Below are positions 23,532 through 34,744 of a DNA stretch of 64,000 bases, piece after piece (the stretch's first letter is position 1; each line of letters begins with the position of its first letter). The notes under the pieces are model-generated. The model made no database searches. It was not told the DNA's origin and saw only the letters and a list, made by a program, of their open reading frames with translations. Position numbers and translations under genes: made by a program. Source of the DNA: Panorpa germanica (taxonomy: Eukaryota > Arthropoda > Insecta > Mecoptera > Panorpidae); contig OY783207.1 of assembly GCA_963678705.1 (NCBI GenBank), positions 24,526,001 to 24,590,000 of the forward strand, written 5' to 3'.

Positions 23532-24480
23532 GACTTGTATAACCCGAGTATATGTATGATATAAGCTTTATAATAGGTTATTAATGTTGCTGTGCTACAA
23601 TATATGATTCAAAAGTTGCGATTCGTCTGCATAATATGTGTGGAACGATTTTAAGATAATGCCATATAATACAAATATAATCAGTGTTCAATATGCCCCC
23701 ATGGGAATAATTCAAGCGTCGAGTCTTAAACAGTTACATTTTTAGCATAATTAGATAATGATATCCTTTATAATTACACACAAAACTAATAACATTCTAC
23801 CGACGAGGTTTATAGCCCAAGTATCGTAAGTATAGCTTTCCAGCCCTGCACAACCGCATTAAAGCCAAGTGAAGTCTAACTTTGTTAATAACAATGATGG
23901 CTACGCCAGAGCAGATCTTGCTGGTGCGAGTATGTTCAATAATAATGATCACCTAATAGTACTTCCATTACGATCCATTGACCAGCAGAGGTTATGCATT
24001 AATCCTATTAATTACATGAACCAGGGTTATTAACATCCCCAACAATGGCGGGATAGGGATGGGGGGTAACTAAAGCACTTATTCATCTATGAAGCAATGC
24101 CAACATCTGACACAAAATTCTAATAGAACTAAATTAGTCAGTCTCAAACAAATCAAAATGTGGAAATATCGCACGGTGAAATAAATGGATTTGTAGCGAT
24201 GCGAGGAGGAGGAGCGGGGGAGGAGGGATTTGGGTACTAGCGTACCGTTCTGTTATGTTCGAGACTAATAAATTGGCTTTCTTGTTGTCCTCGGTGCTTG
24301 TTGCAGACAAAGAAACAACTAAACTAACTTAGAACTCTATTTTATGCGCTATACTTGTTTTGTAGAGTCGTTCTCTATGTGAAACTAACTATATTCACTG
24401 CTACTACAAAAAGAGAAATGTTTCGAGAAATATTATGTAATTAAGAATTCTCAAACAAATTAACATATGTTGATACATTA
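23532..24480. other. Non-coding stretch
   Basis: No gene recognised. A short G-rich patch lies at 24203-24232. Otherwise it is AT-rich with no shared repeat. Confidence 0.45.
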
Positions 24481-24699
24481 CTCTATTTCACTGTAAGACC
24501 AGTAATATCTATCTCTCTCTAACTCATTATTTCATATTCATCCCTTAACAATAGAATCTATTTCTTACACCTATAGCAGGTATTATTATTATTGTTTTTA
24601 TATTATATTAATTGTGTGCCTTTCGGCTTTACAATCTACATTATTATATTTCTTAATGCATTTCATATAAATTCAAAGTTAAAAAACTAAACTTAAACT

Positions 24700-25340
24700 A
24701 TTCTAGACTATTACTACTTCGAATAGTACTTTCTGTTTCTTCTTTTCTTAATCCTCTCTCTTCATGTCCCCTACTCGTCCTTTATTCACACCGTTTTCTG
24801 CTTCTCCTTCCTTATTGCCTGTATCTTCATCTATCACCTCTTGCCTTCCTTGTCTCCTCTCGACAAACCCTCTATTATCTTTTCACTATCCTTCGTGCCT
24901 TCTCTCTTCGTTTTCATTTCTTCACTTATGTCTATCGCAGGCCTAGGCGCTCTGTCTTTACTATTTCCTCTTGACTGTCTTACTTTACTATTTCTTCTTG
25001 ACTCTCTACCTTTGCTATGTTATTATTGTCTCTATCTCCGTCATCTACCTCTTGCCCTTATCTCCTTTCCGAAAATCCTCTATTTTTCTGGACTGAAGTT
25101 TAACTGTTTCCTCGCTACTTCTTTCTTTCTCCTGCTTCACTTCATTGCCTCTTTTAGTACTTCCTCTCTTCATGTTCCTTTTGCAACCCAGCCACAAGCT
25201 TATTTATTGTCCTGTTTTTTCTTTCCTTGTTTCTATTTCCGCCATCCACCTCTTTACTTCACTGTCTCCCTTTAATAGCTGGCCAATATTCATTTCGCTC
25301 ACTACTTTTTCCTTACACTCAAACTTAATATACTCACTCA
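24700..25340. repeat. Pyrimidine-rich tract with weak ~205-bp periodicity
   Basis: Most of this stretch is C/T on the plus strand. Related phrases recur at intervals near 205 bp. ATCTATCACCTCTTGCC, ATCTCCGTCATCTACCTC and ATTTCCGCCATCCACCTC lie near 24830, 25035 and 25240; CTCTCTTCATGTCCC and CTCTCTTCATGTTCC are about 407 bp apart. This suggests an old, decayed tandem array. Plus-strand frames such as 24841-25275 give Leu/Phe/Ser-rich hydrophobic peptides and the minus strand gives Lys/Glu/Arg-rich ones. Both follow from base composition, and I do not call a gene. Confidence 0.5.
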
Positions 25341-26890
25341 CTATAGCAGGTATTAAGAAATTCCTTTTGACCATCTTAAGTTTAAAAAAGGTTTACAGAC
25401 TTTAAATTACATAAGACGATAGAATCATAATTTTGTTTATGACTAAGGTAGGGTCATATAATAATGTTTAGGACGAGACGAGGTTTACTTTATTTTATTT
25501 AGTATGAAAAGGGGAGTATAAGATCCCTTTTAGGATCACGATAGGTCTAAAACTTCGACTCAGGTTTGCTTCCTTTTCTACTTCCCTATTTCTTGCTCCA
25601 AATGACTTTCTTGCCCTTACAGCAATTTCAATTCTATCCAGTTATAATCATTTATTGCAGAAAATAATTTTACAGGTGAATTTTTAAACAGTTTGCGAAT
25701 AATTCCTTCGTATAGTATGTGTGTACATTTGCTTTTAGAAAGCTTCATTTAGAATTATCTCTACCAGTAAAATATAAAACGTATTTTTTCAGAGAAATCC
25801 CCAGCAGTGTCCAAGTTAACGACCCCTCTCGTCCCCTGCACCCCTATCGCATCCTCTTCTTCCGCTCTTGTCCAGTAATTTCTCTAATCCATTTAGAGCT
25901 TAGTGGATAATGTATGGGAAATCAGAGCATAGACTTCAATGTTGAGATTATAAGAAAATATAAGAAATGTTAGACCATGAATTATCGCATTTCAAACAGA
26001 AAACACATGTTATCTTTCTCTTTCTATTACATGTTGATGATACTATTGCTATCCTTGTCTGTCCCTTTCAATAGTATTATCCATACACTTTTTATGTAGT
26101 TCCTCATCTTGTTTTTTATAAATAAGTAATTGGAAGGCATGTAAAAGTTATTGTGATTTTTGAATAGAAAGAAGAATGGGTATTATGAATGGTAAACGAG
26201 AGTAATAGTGCTTGGCGAGGGGGCCAGGGACAGTGCCAGGGCCGGCACTTTCCCATTTTATAATATGTTATTGTTATACGATAGGATCAGCTTCTATATT
26301 ACTTAGCGTACTTCTCTTGCACGTTTTAGTCAATAAAGCCAATGCGTTTCATGTGAGTATTAAAATCTAGCATCAAAGAGGGCTCCGCAAGTGTCAAGAG
26401 CTCACGAAGGGTTTAAAATCTCTAGTAGCAAGATTTAAAGGTAGCTTTGATTTTCGTAGACGTATTTTCCAACTTTTTCATTTAGTTTTCCAACAAACTT
26501 CCAATAGTAAATGTTCAACATTTAAGCAAATAAAACTAAAAATAAATTGAAATCAAATAAATCAATCTTTCCCAAACACAACTTTTTTTTTTTCAAATAG
26601 CATACATTTAAATTGAAAATATGCTTTTTAAAACTTTCCCAAATCTTGACTATTTTTTTTTCTCTTGACTTTAGAAATTCTTTTTCTCCTCTCTTTAACT
26701 TTTTGTTGTCTAAACTTTTTAGAAGTTTTTCTTTTTCCATCGTACTTTACTTTAGCTACAGCTAGTTGCTGACTGGGAAATATTTTTATAAACTGATTTT
26801 CCACGTTAGGAAAATCTGATTTTTAAGATTTGTGACTTTATGATATAGGTACATTATATTAGTAGATGTGTGTAAACTAAAACCCTGCAG

Positions 26891-26917
26891 GAAATGTTGA
26901 AAATGTTGAAAATGTTG
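26891..26917. repeat. Tandem 9-mer (GAAAATGTT)3
   Basis: Three adjacent near-identical 9-bp units. Confidence 0.75.
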
Positions 26918-27587
26918 GGGAAATGTCAGTTATTTTTCCGGTATAAAATTATTTGATTTATATGCAGGGAAAACTTTCTTGTGCTACCTTAGACTTTTCA
27001 TCTGTCAGTCTCCGGTACCGGAAGCACGGGCACTCCGCAGCCTGTGTAATTGTTTGGCGGGAAATTAGGGACGCACACAGCATCCCAGAGGAGCATCTTA
27101 TAGTCCCACAGCTTCGTTGTACGCCTTGACCTACTTGTATTATTTTACTTTTATACTTTTACAACCAAAGAATAATGCCTTGTGCGTTTGTTTGATTCAT
27201 TCACGAAGATTCAACAGTTCCTAATGTCGTATAACACCAACAATTGCAGGCGTCGATCAAGCTTTGTTGTAGATTTGCTTTAGAACAAAGCTTAAATAAC
27301 AAGTACCATTATTTTTATTTCAATTCAAGTAAATTTGTAACTATTTGCGTGATAACATTTATATTGAGTTTAAAAAAATATAAAGTTCCAATCCCCTTCT
27401 CCTCTCCTCCTCTCTCTCCTAGTAACCCGTTAAAGCTCACATCGTTTAAAAAAATAACAGGAACAAACATGACAGGAACCGCATGAAGTAGGTTGATTTA
27501 TAGAACTACACTTTTAAAAAGTAAAAATCCATTTAAAAATGCTATCGTATACAAAAACGTGATGTATGTCACGTGTGCTTTACGAGC

Positions 27588-27631
27588 TGTGTGTGCGTGT
27601 GTGTGTGTGTGTCTAGATGTGTGTGTGTGTG
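27588..27631. repeat. (GT)n microsatellite, interrupted
   Basis: Two GT blocks separated by CTAGAT. Confidence 0.9.
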
Positions 27632-27850
27632 AGCTTTTATCAATATGGGTATTTTAAGCCTATGCGAATGTGTGTAATAAAAAGTTGTAAATTTTCATTT
27701 TGTATTTACTAGGATAACGGAAACAGAGTTATTTTATGGTAATATTCAAATTTATTTACATCGATTATGTTTTTACAAAATGTTGCTAAAATGTGTGCTT
27801 CTGTAAATGAAAAATTTGCAAATCTTCGTTGCAATGTATATGGTTCATAG

Positions 27851-28159
27851 CAGGGGCGGCAGAACTTTGCGAGACCCCGAGGTAACAAATCTTTGAGAGG
27901 CACTTGTTCTTTGTATAATTTATGTAAATTGTAAGTAAGTATTTTTGATGATAATTGGCGAGAAATAAAATTTTATATTGGAAGTTTTATAAAAGTTAAC
28001 AAGCACAAAGACGACAAATATTAATGATGATAAACTAAGGTACATGAATGCCTTAAAAGATATACGCATTGATTCTAGTGGGATTTCTTAAAAGCGAGGC
28101 GCGAGATTCAAATAAATACAATTTTTGTTGCGCGAGAATGCGGGGCCATAAGGCCTCTG
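27851..28159 (+). mobile_element. hAT-like MITE, family A copy 4
   Basis: It runs from CAGGGGCGGCAG to CATAAGGCCTCTG. The left end lacks the CCTTAGCCATTGCG block and the right end lacks the GGGCGGTTGCCC block. The core (TTGTATAATTTATGTAAATTG through GTTAACAAGCACAAAGACG) and the frame block KLRYMNALKDIRIDSSGIS are kept. The flanks GTTCATAG and CTTAAAAG match at only five of eight positions, so the duplication has decayed or an end has shifted. Confidence 0.85.
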
Positions 28160-29016
28160 CTTAAAAGTACCACCCTGAGCTGAGGTCCAACTCTGTGTAA
28201 TTCAACATGAAATTTCAAGTTTACCAGCTGCATTTATTTCAATCGAAACACAGAATTCTAATTACGTGTACATAATTAATATATGGTAATTACTATCATT
28301 TGCTTTGACAAATGAACCTTTGACGTTGTTTTATTAAAATGATTTCGTAAAAACATTAAAACCCCGGCTCCGTTCTCGTTCTCGTTCCCGTTCCCGTCTC
28401 TTCCCTGAAACAACGAATAAACGAGCCTCGTATATTGAATTAAAACAGCCATTGTAGAGGCTGACATAAAAATAATGAAGTGTTTTCCATTTACAATGCT
28501 TCGGGAGAGCCCCCCGGCCCCCTCATTGGAGGCTGCTAGCGCAAGAGCGTGTGTTCGATATTTCATAACAAAAGTAATATTTCACAATTTTTTGGCAATT
28601 TCCAAGCCTTATAGAATACCGCTGCTGCGTTCTAAACGTGTCCCAATGTTCTGGAGAACCGGTGCCCGATACGGGGGACCATACAATGGCTTTACTATTT
28701 GACATAATTTCATTCATAAGTGCAATTTTATTCCTAAAGAATTCGATAAGTTTTCATTTTTCTCTGGTTTAAAAGAATAAGTCATTTTTATTATATTTAA
28801 GTACCATTATAAGAAAAAGCAAAAAAAAAGAAAAACTTAAAAATTGAAAAAAGTTTGAATATTAACTATCGAAGTATTGAATGGATTGAAAGAAAAGTTG
28901 TTCTCGTATACGTGCGCTTTCAATTCAGATACATTATCGGGAATCGGGACAAAAAGGAAGAAATGGAAGTCTTGGGTACGGCTAAAGGAACGTCTAAGTA
29001 GTCCTGTACCCTGGCA
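28160..29016. other. Non-coding stretch with hexamer run
   Basis: No gene recognised. It contains a CGTTCT/CGTTCC hexamer run at 28371-28400. Overlapping frames of 60-96 codons on both strands (28276-28717) have no recognisable family. Confidence 0.45.
28371..28400. repeat. (CGTTCY)n hexamer microsatellite
   Basis: About five hexamer units, first CGTTCT then CGTTCC. Confidence 0.8.
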
Positions 29017-29070
29017 CAGAGGCGGACTCTGGGGGTGGAAAGCTGGGCAACCGCCCGGGACCTCGCTCTT
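29017..29070 (-). mobile_element. Family A-like terminal fragment
   Basis: It begins CAGAGGCGG and continues with GGGGGTGGAAAGCTGGGCAACCGCCCGGGACCTCGCTCTT, split here by a few differences. This closely resembles the reverse complement of the right end of family A elements. The rest of the element is absent. The open frame across it (28877-29158, plus) is a by-product. Confidence 0.7.
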
Positions 29071-30530
29071 GATTCTGAGTGAATTCAGAGATAGATCAGA
29101 TCACCGTGACGTCATCAGCATCACGCATGTTTTCAAGAAGCTGGGTGTGAAACGCTGAATTATTGATCAACCGTTAACAAAAGTATAAATCTTTAATCCT
29201 CCAAGCTTAGGTTTGACTGCGATCTAAATAAATACCACCCACAAAATGATACACAAATTAATTCTTCTGGGAATGACCCTCTCTGCAACCCTGATTTCTG
29301 GCCGGTTGTATTTCCGGCCGGAGTATCTGGCCCGTCGGCTAGCTGATTCGGCTTTCAGGTCCTACAGGACTTTAACCATCCAAGAGGCTTCCAAAGCTTT
29401 CCAGCTCCATAACAATATAAAGATTTATAACTGTTTTAGTATTATCTATTGTAATGACGTTCAAACTGACCCTAAAAGTAATAAATATTATACGGGGAAT
29501 ATCGAGAAACCACCTTCCCTTCCCCATCTACCCCTCTGCCCCTCAACCAACTACCAAAATGCAGACCATTCTCTTCTCGGTTTCTGGTTCTACTACTGAT
29601 AGTAACTCAGCCCTGGCTACCCACCATTTAATCCTTAAATCTAACCCTACCTCTATTGTTTAGGGAAATACATACCCCTACCCTTATTCACCTCCCCTGT
29701 TCCCTACACCAACCCACTCCCACCTTGCACGAAAGCCGAAAACAATAGAACTAAACAATAGATTGTTTAATACATTACAATGAGAATATACAACAAATTA
29801 TACTGCTCAAAAAACAATTAATTGTTGCTCCGTGTTAGAGGGAGATAGCAACAACTGAATTTAAGAAGACTGTAGACGGTAGACGAAAGAAAACAATTTA
29901 GAAATGTGTTAGGGACAGGGTGACCCTCCCACTTCTCTTCTCCCTCCACGTCCCGCGACCTACTTCTCCGCTAATCATTAGTTCTTTCCTCGTTATGAAA
30001 ACACCAACGATTCTTACGTGTTCCGCTGGGTTATTAATAGAAATACGTTAAATTCAAGATAGCGTGGTGAAATGTAATTGCTCCCTTTACCCAAACCACC
30101 CCCAATAATCTTAAGAATCACTTAGTTTTAAACACGACCACTCGATAAATTAGACAGAAAAGAAAATAATTCTAGTTGACATCAAAGTATCCAACACCCT
30201 ATGCATTTAACATTATTTGTACCTATGTACTATTCGTATAATGTGCAATAAAACAAGCTCTTCAAGACCGGGCGAACATCAGTTTCAGAACATTACAAAA
30301 CAAGATCTTACTAATGTAATTATTTTCACGTAAAGAAAATTCTCATAACATTATGAAACAATGGTAGAAACTCATTGTTAATTTCTGTATCATTCTGTAG
30401 TTAAACATTTACAAATAATACCGTTCATTAATTAAAATAATTATCAAAGTGACATTAACGCTTATAGTTGCACAAAAGAAAATAACAAAAGTAGTCTGAA
30501 CAGTGTCTCTCGTATGTATCCATGGGCGTC
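29071..30530. other. Gene-free stretch
   Basis: No gene recognised. The longest frame (29246-29599, plus, 117 codons) starts with a short hydrophobic stretch (LILLGMTLSATLI) but shows no family similarity and has no long downstream coding signal. The sequence from about 29500 to 29720 is C-rich. Confidence 0.45.
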
Positions 30531-30533
30531 CGC

Positions 30534-30601
30534 AGGGGAAAGGGGCTCCTCTCCTCACTAAAGGCTTGGCTTCCTCTCTTTTTAATGTAGTGCGGACGCC
30601 C
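30534..30601. repeat. Short GC-rich inverted-repeat element
   Basis: GGGCGTCCGCA at the left and TGCGGACGCCC at the right form a perfect 11-bp inverted repeat enclosing 46 bp. Such termini resemble ends of small hAT-type MITEs. I see no clean direct duplication; CAT and TACAT flank it. Confidence 0.6.
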
Positions 30602-30800
30602 TTACATGCACCAGTATGTGTGTGGGGTCTCAAAGCATGTAGAAGCAGGAGCTTAGGTGTTTGTTGTTCCATAATGTGATACTTAGAGTAAACAAATGTA
30701 TTCTATCTTGATGTACTTTCAGTGAATAACGTTAACCCTCAGTTTATACGTCCGTGCTCATTATATGGTTCATCCAGTAGTTCATTTTGCTCTGCTTTAG

Positions 30801-31456
30801 AGGGGGGGTTAGGTCAAAATGATAAAAAAGAAGCATATTTTCGATAATGTTTTTTGACGACACAGTTAATATACAATTACTTATATAATTACTACATGAT
30901 AAAATAACATTTGAAGAATACTTTGTGAAATTTTCATAAATAAATATCAAGAAATGAGGCATTGACAGCGAATCTCCGCAGACGTTACAAAAAAAAGTAA
31001 CATTGCGGTGCCACTCATAACTTATCACTGATAAGTTTCTGCAGGTAACCCTGTCGAGTTTTTCTTCTTTTATTGATTTTTCAATTTACAGCACTTAAAA
31101 GTCATGAAAAATATCAGAAACTTTGTTATTTTAAAATACGTTAAAATTAAAAAATTCAAAAATACTCGACAGCGTTACCTCGTCATTTATGTAAAAAAGA
31201 GTGTGCAAAATTTCAAAAGAATCGGTTCAGTAGATTTTGAGCTAGAGAGAGTACCAACTCTGAAAAAGCTATGTGTGAGAAACCGCATTTAAAAGTTTCA
31301 AAGTAACACCAAAGCAGACCACAGAGATGAAGACTTAAAACTCTATATCTCCGACAGTTTCACTGGAATCGATTTCAAATTTGTACACAATAAACTTAAT
31401 ATGTTGTACAATAATATAAATAAATTAAAAAAAATAGCTGAAACCTTTCCCCCCCT
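30801..31456 (+). repeat. Dispersed repeat family C, copy 3 (near full length)
   Basis: About 656 bp from AGGGGGGGTTAGGTCAAAATG to GAAACCTTTCCCCCCCT, so the terminal ~13 bp form an imperfect inverted repeat (AGGGGGG-TTAGGT against AGGGGGG-AAAGGT). The interior contains all C landmarks, including AACATTGCGGTGCCACTC, AAAGCTATGTGTGAGAAAC, GCAGACCACAGAG and TATATCTCCGACAGTTTCAC. This copy and the one at 8013 define the ends. Non-coding; the minus-strand frame at 30744-31028 is shared noise. Confidence 0.88.
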
Positions 31457-32710
31457 TAAGACAGTCGCATCCGCAGCGTATCCCGTCACTCTTTAGTATA
31501 AATATAATAAATTATGTCACGTTTTTATTAATTACATATCGAAACATCAGTATTTGTGTGATTTATAACACTGATTAATTCTTCCTCTGCCCTCATCTTA
31601 TGGTTATGTTAACCCCGCCGTTGCCCTTCCGCCCCCTCCTATAGAACTGGTACTAATACATGCTTTAGTGGTTTAGATACATCTTCTGCAGCGTGGCTGC
31701 GGTGCGTATTGGTTACGCAACAACCGAACGAAATGCTGCGTTGCGTTGCGTTGTCGGTGACGGTGATGGGTTTGTTTCACGTTCGCAGCCAGGGGCGCAT
31801 TGGCTACATAATTAAGGGGTTGTATCACCATACACCACTATTACAGTGTTAATAAATCGGTTTCTTTTTATCATAAACTGTGTGTGCACTATCGGGCTTC
31901 CTCTGAGGAGCGCTACGGTCGGACACCTTGTTGTGGTGCCGCGGCGCTTCGTGGGGGCGTTGTAGGTGAGATGAGGGTGGCGAGTGGGGTGTTCGGTTTT
32001 TTGGAACTTGTTACACAAAGCACGATCCACGCTAAACGAACAAGCGATCTGCGGCGAGCTGATTCGGTAATAACAATCCGTATTACAGAGAGATAAAGAA
32101 AGAGATAACAATAAATCCATATATGTATAAGTGTATGATAAAAAGAGAGAGAGAGAGAGATGTAGTGAAAAATATTAATGTTTATAGAATACTTCAAGAA
32201 AATAATTTGATTGAAAACGTGAAATTCGATAGACTTTATGGTACTTCGGTTATCAAAATGTAAGGGATTGCGCGAACAAAAGTTAATGCTATGTATTTCA
32301 CTTTATAAGTTGTGTAAACATCGTGAAAAAATGACACTTTAAACATTTCACCAAGGCGACAAACAGAAACGTGTGGTTTGGGGGTAAAGACGAAAGAAAA
32401 ACCCTTCAAGTGGGGAGGTAGGGGAAGAGTGACAAGAACAAACAATGTTTCAAGGGTTGTAACAAAAAAATTGTGATTGTTTCGTTACGAAACTTGTCGA
32501 CAAGTCTATTAAGTTTGTTAACGATGGATCTAATATCCAATTTAGGCAGCAGACGTGTTTTTGTGCGGGACATGTTGAGAATGCTAAGATTTTTACCGGC
32601 GAAGTTCGAAGTCAAATTAAAAAATTTCAATTTTAGAAAAGTTTTAGTCTGATAATTTATTAATCATTGCTAATTAAATATCTTCAAAATTCTATTACAT
32701 AAAGCTTGTT
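31457..32710. other. Non-coding stretch with a GC-rich island
   Basis: A GC-rich island at about 31680-32080 stands out from the AT-rich background and contains GCGTTGCGTTGCGTTG and CCGCGGCGC. It carries overlapping open frames on both strands (31812-32197) without recognisable similarity. A (GA)n run lies at 32143-32161. I cannot assign the island to a gene or to a repeat seen elsewhere in the window. Confidence 0.45.
32143..32161. repeat. (GA)n microsatellite
   Basis: About nine GA units. Confidence 0.9.
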
Positions 32711-32717
32711 CTTTCTC

Positions 32718-33140
32718 GCTGATTCCATTAGTGGCAATTATTTTGAAATCGGTCCATAATTTGACCTATCAAATGCCGATATCTCGAAAACCGGCAGTCA
32801 AAAAAATAAATTAGTTGTAACTTTGGAATCAGCGTTGAATTTTACTATAAGATACGTTTAAATTTTCCAAATCGAAAACCATAAATTTTTTGGCAAAATG
32901 AAACGGCCCTTTTCTTTTTTTCGAATTTTTTTTATGACGTACTCGGACGTAGAATTTCCCGCTGATTCCATTAGTGGAAATTATTTTGAAATCGGTCCAT
33001 AGTTTGACCTATCAAATGCCGATATCTCGAAAACCGGCAGTCAATAATATAAATAAGTTGTAAATTTGGAATCAGCGTTGAATTTTACTATAGAATACGT
33101 TTAAATTTTTCAAATTGGAGACTATCAATTTTTTAGAAAT
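32718..33140 (+). repeat. Repeat family E, copy 2 (two tandem units of ~243 bp)
   Basis: The phrase GCTGATTCCATTAGTGG occurs at 32718 and again at 32961, each followed by ATTTTGAAATCGGTCCATA, GATATCTCGAAAACCGGCAG, TTGGAATCAGCGTTGAATTT and ACTATA. The two units are very similar, with an extra segment between them containing GTACTCGGACGTAG. The same motifs occur inverted at 15170-15465. No coding capacity, and I do not recognise a named family. Confidence 0.8.
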
Positions 33141-33866
33141 TTCATCCGCACTTCATTATTTCCATTCAAAAACTGGGACCTCAGGTAGGATGTAATGCAT
33201 TTGTGATTAGATATAATCTGTTGCACCAGATGGAAAAACTTGAACTCTAATATAAGTATTCCTTAGACGATTCCAAAACAAATTAACCGCTGGCTATAGT
33301 CAGGGTCTGTGAAGTTGAACTCCTACAGATCATGTGCACGTTTTTCACACTTCCTTCATCCGTGCCCGTATTCTGCTTTGAATGGCTATCCCTATCCATA
33401 TCCGTATCCCTATCCCTACAACCTACAGCCTACCTGCAGCGCACAGGAAAATAAAAAATGTTTCTAAGGTACACTTCTCTATTTTGTCATTGAAATATCT
33501 GTCTAGCATTTTTACTCTGTTTAATATTTAAAGTTTTTCAAAATAAACAAAGCTCCTTTTAAACCCAAAGCAGAGCCACTTTCATTTGCTGCCACGTAAG
33601 TAGTGTAGGCATTGACAACCTTTGTAAGTGTTGCCATAAGTTGATGTAAATAGTATTAGTACAAAATGTCAATTGCATTGTCTACAAGATTTTCAGATTG
33701 CAAGTTAGCTGCAAGCTATATGTGTTCAAACTTTCATTTTAAATATATCTGAATATATTGGGAGGTGTTCTGCACCGATAGCTAATAATAGAATATTTAA
33801 TTAATAATAAATTAAAAATGTAGAAATTATATTTCATGATTATACTATTGTATATGATTATATTAC
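33141..33866. other. Non-coding stretch with hexamer run
   Basis: No gene recognised. A CCCTAT/CCATAT hexamer run lies at 33386-33419. Confidence 0.45.
33386..33419. repeat. (TATCCC)n-like hexamer run
   Basis: Five to six degenerate hexamer units related to TATCCC. Confidence 0.75.
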
Positions 33867-33884
33867 TGTACATGCAGAGGCGGT

Positions 33885-34498
33885 TGTTAAGAAGAATCAG
33901 GCTTCGAAGGACTAAATGTTAAGAAGTAGTATCTGGCCTTGAAGGACCAAATGTTACTAAGCAGATCGTGCGTATTTTCAGCACTACGCTTGGTTGACAA
34001 TTCTTGAGGTGCAAACACAGGAAATTAAAGATCTTCACTTAAATTTTTATATAACGATTCACTTGTTTATTGGATCTAATTTAAATCACAAGTTTTGAAT
34101 AACAATAAATAATAATTAACACTTAAAATATAACTAATAATAAATATAACTAAATATAGATAATGACAAAGTAACATGTAGTAAGAGACGTAATAGTAAA
34201 AAGACGAGTAGCTAGTAATGCAACTAATAAATAGTAAAGAGCCGAGCGTAAAGAGCGACTAATAAAATGTAAAGAGCAGCACTGATAACAGCGCAGTCAC
34301 TTATATAGGCCAGCAAAAGGGGAAGGGATTGTGACCAGCTGTAATCTGGTTGATAAAAGAGATGTCTGGTGGCGCAAATATAAATGAATTTGTCACAAAA
34401 CAATAAATAATTTGTAATTTGACAAATATGTAGAAATAAATAAGTTTGGCAACATTTTGCTGCATAAAGGAGCAAAATGTGTGTTCTAAAATTAACCA
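33885..34498 (-). repeat. 3' LTR of the BEL/Pao-type element
   Basis: A 614-bp copy, nearly identical to 38380-38993. It includes two copies of the leader motif (a GAAGGAC-TAAATGTTA block) close to its plus-strand left edge, and an AT-rich centre. The 91-codon frame at 34224-34499 recurs in the other LTR only because the LTRs are copies. Confidence 0.93.
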
Positions 34499-34744
34499 TG
34501 CTCCCGGCGGTGACGAAATTTATTTATATAAACGAATTGAGGCAACATGTATTGAATAAAGAATTCATTAAAATAAAATTACAATTAAACATTTTATATA
34601 CAAAACTTATAACTAAATAATAAATTCTAATAGCGCTTCTGCACTTATGTAAGTGGAAGATCAGGTGTTCTGTCTCCAAGTCTTCATATTGTCAGCTAAT
34701 GTTGAAGTTGCATGGTGATGACAAACTTGCTGATGAAGTAACTG

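Larger units (their letters stand above)
25341..27850. other. Gene-free stretch with 9-mer and GT arrays
   Basis: No gene recognised over about 2.5 kb. It contains three copies of a GAAAATGTT-like 9-mer at about 26891-26917 and a GT-rich microsatellite at 27588-27631. The minus-strand Lys-rich frame at 26522-26740 is T-rich noise. Confidence 0.45.

Noticed and set aside
24841-25405. Hydrophobic 144- and 86-codon frames as membrane proteins
   Set aside because: Leu/Phe/Ser richness follows from C/T-rich DNA, frames overlap in different phases, and there is no motif or splice support.
31884-32197. Frames across the GC-rich island as a coding exon
   Set aside because: Open on both strands with no similarity or splice sites; GC-rich DNA has few stop codons by chance.
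34224-34499. 91-codon frame recurring at 38719-38970 as a conserved gene
   Set aside because: The two are the same frame in the two LTRs of one element; similarity is due to LTR duplication.
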